Shown here piece after piece: positions 58,980 through 64,000 of a DNA stretch of 64,000 bases (position 1 is its first letter; each line of letters starts with the position of its first letter). Source of the stretch: Elusimicrobiota bacterium (GTDB lineage Bacteria > Elusimicrobiota > Elusimicrobia > UBA1565 > UBA9628); contig JACPFR010000018.1 of the NCBI GenBank assembly GCA_016182905.1, forward strand, positions 1 through 64,000. The letters run 5' to 3'. The notes under the pieces were generated by a model. That model saw only the letters and a list, made by a program, of their open reading frames with translations, did no database searches and had not been told where the DNA came from. The translations under genes and the position numbers were made by a program.

Positions 58980-59756
58980 TCACCCGGGCTTCGTCCCGGA
59001 GACCCGCCAGGAGGTCCCGACGTAGAAATCCACGTGCGCGTCCTTCCAGCCCTCGACCCAGGAGCGCGCCTGCGCTTCGGTGATCAGGTGGGTGGTCGGG
59101 GCGTTGAGCTTGTCGAAGACGTTCAATAAACGACGTTGGTAGGTCGAGTCCCGAAGGTTCTTGCAGTACGAATAATACGGGAAGGTTTCCGGAAGGGGGA
59201 GGCGATAGAAGGTGTGCATGAGCGCGGTGCCGACGACGGTCAAGACATGGCTCAGGCCCATGACGACGGGCCGCGGAAGGTAATCCAGGAAATATTTCTT
59301 CAAGGGCTCCAGGATCCAATACACGAATCCGTTCCCTTCCCGCGAGTACAGCCAGAAGATGATCCTCCCGCCCGGCTTGACCAAGGTCTTCAGATGCGCG
59401 GCCGTCGCGTCGGGGTCCTGCGTGTGGTGGACGACGCCGACGGAATACACCACGTCGAAGCGCTCGCCGGTGTCCCACTTGGCGATGTCGCCGGAGACGA
59501 TCTCCACGTTCGGCAGGTCCTTGAGCTTCTCCCGGGCGATCGGGGAGGTGTTGAGGTCCACGCCGACGACCCGCTTGGCGTACCTCGCCGAGAGCCGCGA
59601 ATGATGCCCCGGCCCGCAGCCCGCGTCCATCACGGTCTTACCGGCGAAGCTCTCGATCGTGTTCGGGTGGATCCAGGCGCGGAACAGCCACTCGTCGTTG
59701 TCCTGGAGGTTCGTCCAGAGATAGTTCCATTCCTGCTGATTGGCTTGCATGGTCAT
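58980..59756 (-). CDS. SAM-dependent class I methyltransferase
   Basis: This 258-residue protein has motif I VMDAGCGPGHHSRLSA near residue 41, an acidic loop VVGVDLNTSP, motif IV region FDVVYSVGVVHHT and post-motif RIIFWLYSREG. Hydrophobic stretch YFLDYLPRPVVMGLSHVL after motif IV is larger than usual and suggests membrane association or a lipid-like substrate. It could act on a lipid or quinone precursor. The start overlaps nothing; the glycosyltransferase stop is one base upstream. The radical SAM gene follows after 49 bases. Confidence 0.85.
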   Translation of the reverse strand: MTMQANQQEWNYLWTNLQDNDEWLFRAWIHPNTIESFAGKTVMDAGCGPGHHSRLSARYAKRVVGVDLNTSPIAREKLKDLPNVEIVSGDIAKWDTGERFDVVYSVGVVHHTQDPDATAAHLKTLVKPGGRIIFWLYSREGNGFVYWILEPLKKYFLDYLPRPVVMGLSHVLTVVGTALMHTFYRLPLPETFPYYSYCKNLRDSTYQRRLLNVFDKLNAPTTHLITEAQARSWVEGWKDAHVDFYVGTSWRVSGTKPG

Positions 59757-59757
59757 G

Positions 59758-60990
59758 TCAGTGTCCCCAGGTCAGGGCCCTCAGCCACAGTGCGGCCGCC
59801 CTGGCCTGCCCCTGGAAGGCCCAGACCAGGACGTTCGCGCCGAGCCAGGCGGAGGAGGCCCGAGTGAAGCGCTTCTCGCCGGCCGCGTCGCGAGCGGCCT
59901 TCATGCCGACGACGGCGAGGAGCACGATGAACGGCGAGACGCCCTGGCGGTAGCGCGAGGCGTAGCCGCCGAAGAAGGTGAACACGATGAGCGAGCACAG
60001 CACCGCGCCGGCGACGGGCCACAGCTCCTTGCGGCGCGCGGCGACGGCGCAGCCGAGCAGCCAGAAAGGGACGATGAAGGCGTAGGTCCAATCGTACTGC
60101 GGGAGGAACGGGTACAGGATGCTGAGCAGGTTGTAGACGTAAGCCTTGGCGATCTGGCCGGCGGTCAAGGTCGCGGCCAGGGCCTTGTAGGCGCGGGCGA
60201 AGTCCGCGTCGCGCTCGAGCTCGCTCATCGTCGCGGGAGGCGCGTGGCGCTCCCCGGCGAGGCCCATCTTGGCGGCGGGGAGGTACAGCGACAGGTAGCC
60301 GACGCTCTTGCCGACGGAGCTGGCGGGCATGATGCGTCCAAGTGCCGCAAAATTCCTCCCGACCCATACGCCGACGATCAAGGCGACGACGGCCAGGGCC
60401 GAAAGCGCCTCCTTGCGGGAGAATCTCGCCCAGAGATACGGCATGAGCAGGATCGAGCAGACGATGTACGGGAGCGGCTCGGGGCGGACGAGGTAGAGGC
60501 AGGCGGAGAGCGCGGCGAAGCACACGGCGCGGCGCAAGGGCTTCCAGGACGGGTGGTAGAGTCCCCAGACGGACAGCACGAGGAAGAAGCTGTACAGGCA
60601 CTCGCTGAGGGGGGCGGCGGCGGGGACGATCAGATCGTAGTAGAGGGCCGCGACGGCGCCGCAGGCGACCGCCCACTTCTCAGGGACGAAGCGCCGGGCG
60701 AGATCGAGCAGGATCACGCAGGTCAAAGCCCCGAGGAGGCACTGGGCGGCGATGACCGCCTCGGGCGAGGCGCCGAAGAGGACGCGCAGCCCGGCGAGGA
60801 AGAGCGGGTAGCCCGGCATGCGGGAGGCGGCCTCGCCGTTCGGGCCGAGGTAGCGCCCGGTCTCGACGAGATTGCGCGCGAAGGCGTCGTACTCCAGCGC
60901 GTCGCCGACGAGCGGGAGCGTCCCCTGGAGCCGCCAGAACGCGAGGCGGGCCGCCAGCGCCGTCCCGAAAACGGCGGCCGCCGCCCTCAT
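59758..60990 (-). CDS. GT39-like membrane glycosyltransferase
   Basis: This 410-residue polytopic protein has about 9-10 helices. The N-terminal loop GDALEYDAFARNL carries the acidic pair of GT-C (PMT/ArnT-like) enzymes that use polyprenyl-phosphate sugars. Further sequence GRNFAALGRIMPASSVG and YASRYRQGVSPFIVLL is typical of this fold. It probably adds a sugar to a lipid or protein on the outer face of the membrane. The ATG at 60990 overlaps the stop of the upstream membrane gene. The surrounding membrane and methyltransferase genes support a glycolipid or surface-polymer task. Confidence 0.8.
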   Translation of the reverse strand: MRAAAAVFGTALAARLAFWRLQGTLPLVGDALEYDAFARNLVETGRYLGPNGEAASRMPGYPLFLAGLRVLFGASPEAVIAAQCLLGALTCVILLDLARRFVPEKWAVACGAVAALYYDLIVPAAAPLSECLYSFFLVLSVWGLYHPSWKPLRRAVCFAALSACLYLVRPEPLPYIVCSILLMPYLWARFSRKEALSALAVVALIVGVWVGRNFAALGRIMPASSVGKSVGYLSLYLPAAKMGLAGERHAPPATMSELERDADFARAYKALAATLTAGQIAKAYVYNLLSILYPFLPQYDWTYAFIVPFWLLGCAVAARRKELWPVAGAVLCSLIVFTFFGGYASRYRQGVSPFIVLLAVVGMKAARDAAGEKRFTRASSAWLGANVLVWAFQGQARAAALWLRALTWGH

Positions 60991-61658
60991 GCCTGTTTCA
61001 GGCGGCCCGAGCGCCAGGCCTCGATCGGGAAGGCGACGCAGGCGAAGAGCGGGATCACCGTGGTGAAGAAGCGGTCGAGCAGGCCCGGGGCCAAGGCGCG
61101 CGTGAGGATCACGCAGCCCTCCTGGAACGCCCAGAACCCGGCGAGGAGGACGAAGAAGAAGCCGGCGTTCGCCCGCAAGGTGCGGAAGCCGAGCAGCAGG
61201 GCGCCGAGCGCGCCGGACGACTCGCGGCGGCGGGCGGCGGCGATCGAGGAGACGGCGCCGAGGCCGAAGGCCGCCAGCTTGCCCAAGGCGAGGATGAGGT
61301 AGAGGCCGGCCATGGAAACGCCCTGGGAGAGGCCCGCGTGGAGGAGCCAGTAGGCCAGCGGCGTCGTCAACAGGCCGAACACGAACAGCAGCGGGTAGGG
61401 GATGATGAACAAGGTCCCGGTCTCGACGAGGCGCCGCGGATCCACGCTCCGCCCGTCGCCGAGCCACAGCTCGGCGAAGAACGTCGTCACCACGACCGTC
61501 ATCAGCGCTCCGAGCAGGACGCCCAGCATGACGGAGCCGGGCAGGCCGGGGGAGAGCAAGGACAGGAGGTTCTGGCCGAGCAGTCCCAGCAAGGGTGGAA
61601 CGACCAGCCAGGGTCGCGTCAGCGCGCGGTCGCGGACCTCGTCTATCAAGCGCCCCAC
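60987..61658 (-). CDS. Polytopic membrane protein of unknown function
   Basis: This 223-residue protein has about six hydrophobic helices (for example LVVPPLLGLLGQNLLSLLS and LGVLLGALMTVVVTTFF), an N-terminal basic tail and a short cytoplasmic C-terminus (EAWRSGRLKQA). The start is the GTG at 61658, three bases after the PaaA-like stop. No family recognised. It overlaps the glycosyltransferase ATG as ATGA, so the two are translationally coupled. Confidence 0.7.
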   Translation of the reverse strand: MGRLIDEVRDRALTRPWLVVPPLLGLLGQNLLSLLSPGLPGSVMLGVLLGALMTVVVTTFFAELWLGDGRSVDPRRLVETGTLFIIPYPLLFVFGLLTTPLAYWLLHAGLSQGVSMAGLYLILALGKLAAFGLGAVSSIAAARRRESSGALGALLLGFRTLRANAGFFFVLLAGFWAFQEGCVILTRALAPGLLDRFFTTVIPLFACVAFPIEAWRSGRLKQA

Positions 61659-61660
61659 GT

Positions 61661-62488
61661 CTATCCGGGGATGAAAGGCTCTTCGGACATCTTGGCCGCG
61701 ACCGGCGTCCACGCCGGGACCTTCAAGCCGAACTTCGCGGCCTTGTCCTTGATGTCGGCGGCGAAGGCCTGCCGGACCTCGTCGTTGTCGCGCTTCTTCA
61801 GGCCGTACTTGCGGTAGAGCGCGTTCTTCGGCGAGTTGGCGCGGCCGAAGATGTTCATCGTGCGCGGGTACCCCTTGTCGAACGCCTTCTGGAGGTCGTC
61901 GTGCGTCTTCGGGTCCTCGGACAGCCTCTTCGCCCACTGGTCGCCGTGCGCCATGTGCATCTCCTCCTCCTTGAAGATGCCCTCCATGCCGTCGCACCAG
62001 GGCTTGTAGGAGCAGTCGAGGGAGTCCTCGAGCTGATGCCCCGCGCCGCGGTCCATGCAGAAGTTGAACATGATGAAGTCGTACCAGGTCTCGATCGGGT
62101 AGTAGAAGATGTTGACGCGCTTGTCGTCGGCGGCGCGCAAGGTGCCGATGTCGTCGGCGTCGACGCGCAGGTTGAAGTTGTGGGTCTTGTAGTACTCGTC
62201 GACGTCCACGCCCATGCCCTCGAGCAGGCGGTACATCACGCGCGCGTGGCGCACCTCGTCCTTGACGATCTGCGCGACCTGCAGGGTCTCCTTGATGTCG
62301 GGGGACTTCTGGATCCACGGCACGTAGCCGAACGCGCCGGCCAGCTCGGAGTCGGCCTGCATCGACATCAGGTTCGTGAGGTGCTCGCGGTAGTCGTCGC
62401 TCATCTCGGACAGCTCGGTGATCTTCTGGCCCTTGGCGATCTTGGCGAGGAGCTTCTCTTCGCGGATGCGGTTCGGTTCGAGGGTCAT
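61661..62488 (-). CDS. PaaA/PaaC-type ferritin-like di-iron protein
   Basis: This 275-residue protein is of the phenylacetic acid catabolism family (PF05138-like). Di-iron ligands fit the ferritin pattern: Glu in MQADSELAGAF, ExxH in KDEVRHARVMYRLL, and Glu and ExxH in KEEEMHMAHGDQW. In the known enzyme PaaA is the oxygenase that epoxidises phenylacetyl-CoA with PaaC, PaaB and PaaE; none of these partners is here. The next gene two bases downstream (upstream on the minus strand) is PaaG-like. I read it as a di-iron oxygenase or oxidase in a CoA-linked pathway; the substrate is not certain. Confidence 0.8.
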   Translation of the reverse strand: MTLEPNRIREEKLLAKIAKGQKITELSEMSDDYREHLTNLMSMQADSELAGAFGYVPWIQKSPDIKETLQVAQIVKDEVRHARVMYRLLEGMGVDVDEYYKTHNFNLRVDADDIGTLRAADDKRVNIFYYPIETWYDFIMFNFCMDRGAGHQLEDSLDCSYKPWCDGMEGIFKEEEMHMAHGDQWAKRLSEDPKTHDDLQKAFDKGYPRTMNIFGRANSPKNALYRKYGLKKRDNDEVRQAFAADIKDKAAKFGLKVPAWTPVAAKMSEEPFIPG

Positions 62489-62489
62489 C

Positions 62490-63281
62490 TCATTCTCCTT
62501 TGAACTGCGCGGGGCGCTTCTCGAGGAAGGCCGTGACGCCTTCGGCGTGATCGGACGTCTTTCCGAGGACCTCCTGCAGCTGGGCCTCGTACTCCATCTG
62601 CTCGTCGAGCGACGGGGACTCGGCGGAGCGGTTGACCGCCCGCTTGGTGAGCGCGAGCGCCAGCGGGGGCATCTTCACGAGCTCGGCGGCGAGCATCTGG
62701 GCCTCGACGAGGACGAACTCGGCGGGCACGACCTTGTTGACGAGGCCGCAGGCGAGGGCCTGCTCGGCGGTGACGGGCTTGGCGAGCCACATGTGCTCGA
62801 GGGCCTTCGAGTAGCCGAGGAAGCGGGGCAGAGAGTAGGTCATGCCGGAGTCGGGGACCAGTCCGACGCGGACGAAGGCGTTCAAGAAGGTGGCCTTCTC
62901 AGCGCACACCTTTATATCGGTCGCCAGGATTATGCTGGCGCCGGCGCCCGCGGCGAGGCCGTTGATCGCGCCGATGACGGGCTTCTCCAGACGCCGGATC
63001 TGAGCGACCAACGGATTGAAGTGGTCGCGGAGCTCGTCGCCGAGGGAGAACGACTTGACGGACTGCCGCTTCTTGAGGTCGCCGAGGTCGGCGCCGGCGC
63101 AGAAGGCGCGGCCGCTCGCGGTGAGAATGACGGCCTTGACGGACTTGTCCGAGGACGCTTTTTTGAGCGCTTCGCGGATGCCCTTCATCATGTCCAGGGT
63201 CAATGCGTTCAGGACTTCGGGGCGATTCAGGGTGAGAGTGAGGACGCCGTCTTTGAGCTCGTTGAGGAGATCCATGCTCAT
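62490..63281 (-). CDS. PaaG-like crotonase
   Basis: This 263-residue crotonase has the oxyanion loop SGRAFCAGADLGDL and GLAAGAGASIILATD. The segment FVRVGLVPDSGMTYSLPRFLG has Asp in place of the hydratase Glu, as in PaaG (ring 1,2-epoxy-phenylacetyl-CoA isomerase). The ATG at 63281 overlaps the upstream crotonase stop as ATGA; an ATG at 63293 is less likely. Length matches PaaG (about 262). Confidence 0.85.
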   Translation of the reverse strand: MSMDLLNELKDGVLTLTLNRPEVLNALTLDMMKGIREALKKASSDKSVKAVILTASGRAFCAGADLGDLKKRQSVKSFSLGDELRDHFNPLVAQIRRLEKPVIGAINGLAAGAGASIILATDIKVCAEKATFLNAFVRVGLVPDSGMTYSLPRFLGYSKALEHMWLAKPVTAEQALACGLVNKVVPAEFVLVEAQMLAAELVKMPPLALALTKRAVNRSAESPSLDEQMEYEAQLQEVLGKTSDHAEGVTAFLEKRPAQFKGE

Positions 63282-64000
63282 TTGCCGCTCCAAACGGGCT
63301 TTCGTTTTTCCGCGAAGGCCTTCATGCCCTCTTTCTGGTCCTGCGTGTCGAACAAACGGTAAAACGACTGGCGCTCGAATGACAGACCTTCCGACAACCG
63401 CGAATCTAACGATTCACGGACTGAAGCTTTCGCCGCCTGCACGGCGAGCGGCGGTTGAGCGGCGATGGTGTGGGCCAACTTTTTAGCTTCGCTTAAAAAC
63501 GATTCCACCGGCACGACTCGATTCACCAAACCCAATGACAGGGCCTCGCGCGCCGTCAGTTTTCGGCCCGTGAGGTTCATCTCCATGGATAAAGCCTTGC
63601 CGACGGCTTTGGTCAATCTCTGAGTGCCTCCGGCGCCGGGCATAACGCCTATTAATACCTCCGGCTGGCCGAAGACGGCGGTTTCGGAAGCGACGATCAT
63701 GTCGCAGGCCATCGCCAATTCGCATCCGCCGCCCAAGGCGAAACCCGAAACGGCGGCGACGACCGGCTTTTTCAGGTTCCCGATCCGGTCCCAATTCGAC
63801 AGGTGGCGAGCGAGCTGCTTTTCGGCGGCTGCGCCGCCGGTGATATCCTTCATCTCGGCGATGTCGGCGCCGGCGGCGAACGCCTTCGGAAGACCCGCGA
63901 GGACCATGGCGTGGATGCTCGGATCTCGGTCGAATCCGCCCAAGGCCTCGGAAACGGCGTCCATGACGGAGATCGACAGAGCATTCAACGCCGACGGACG
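63278..64000 (-). CDS. Enoyl-CoA hydratase (PaaF-like), N-terminus outside window
   Basis: This crotonase fragment is at least 240 residues, cut at the right edge just inside the R-P-x-ALNALS motif. The oxyanion loop is AFAAGADIAEM and the catalytic Glu pair is in GGGCELAMACD and FGQPEVLIGVMPGAGGTQ, so it should be a true hydratase, as PaaF or crotonase. The last ~15-20 residues at the N-terminus are missing. It overlaps the next crotonase as ATGA. A single crotonase pair with one hydratase and one PaaG-type member is typical of phenylacetate catabolism. Confidence 0.88.
   Translation of the reverse strand, partial: RPSALNALSISVMDAVSEALGGFDRDPSIHAMVLAGLPKAFAAGADIAEMKDITGGAAAEKQLARHLSNWDRIGNLKKPVVAAVSGFALGGGCELAMACDMIVASETAVFGQPEVLIGVMPGAGGTQRLTKAVGKALSMEMNLTGRKLTAREALSLGLVNRVVPVESFLSEAKKLAHTIAAQPPLAVQAAKASVRESLDSRLSEGLSFERQSFYRLFDTQDQKEGMKAFAEKRKPVWSGK

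Overview
The window is about 64 kb of GC-rich bacterial chromosome, clearly above 60% G+C by eye. It carries housekeeping operons plus several accessory islands. There is no rRNA, tRNA, CRISPR array or prophage. The combination of groESL behind a CIRCE element, a giant repeat-rich exported protein and many small soil-type regulators suggests a free-living environmental bacterium. I lean towards Elusimicrobiota or a neighbouring phylum, but that is an impression and not a result.

Layout. (1) Positions 1-14695, minus strand: one uninterrupted reading frame of at least 4,898 codons that runs off the left edge. It encodes an exported mosaic protein with two LamG-like domains, a duplicated ~980-residue beta-helix module, FN3-like repeats, a PA14 domain, a G8 domain with a second beta-helix, and a glycine-rich tract. 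(2) 14.79-15.27 kb: a short AT-rich segment with a lone transposase-type HTH gene between imperfect inverted repeats. (3) 15.3-21.5 kb: a molybdenum island. It holds a membrane protein that looks like a fused ECF transporter T and S component, two molybdenum-storage-protein-like subunits, a small exported Arg/Gly-rich protein, ModE, ModC and ModB, and a divergent modA whose promoter carries a near-perfect ModE box. (4) 21.5-24.4 kb: two response regulators facing two coiled-coil genes. (5) 24.4-24.74 kb: two inverted copies of a cloverleaf-type palindromic element. (6) 24.78-26.9 kb: groES-groEL. (7) 27-30 kb: a low-GC orphan gene, two similar rhodaneses flanking a toxin-antitoxin-like pair, and a small membrane protein.

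(8) 30-36.99 kb: yggS-type, DUF167, mtnA, pyruvate kinase, an exported HETTH metallopeptidase-like protein, cutA, a ferredoxin reductase-like flavoprotein and maf. (9) 36.95-42.5 kb: a sensor histidine kinase, a membrane kinase-like protein without a phosphoacceptor His, a YIP1-like protein, and a pterin group (pteridine-reductase-like SDR, 6-PTPS/QueD-like, FolB). (10) 42.6-52.8 kb: trxB, lipA, pdhA (disrupted), pdhB, E2, E3, lipB, a phospholipase D-like protein and an MFS carrier. Lipoate synthesis and the lipoyl-dependent complex are therefore linked, but E1-alpha has lost about 50 codons and its frame. (11) 52.8-64 kb: an OPA-type carrier, a HAD hydrolase, then a long minus-strand run of a PaaF/PaaG-like crotonase pair, a PaaA-like di-iron protein, membrane protein, GT39-like glycosyltransferase, methyltransferase, B12-binding radical SAM enzyme, 3-hydroxyacyl-CoA dehydrogenase and dipeptidase.

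Two genome-wide habits show up. Most first genes of transcription units have a TANNNT -10 box only 5-9 bases before the start codon, which predicts leaderless mRNAs. Downstream genes instead overlap as ATGA, GTGA or TTGA, or carry Shine-Dalgarno sequences. I used these habits to choose several starts.
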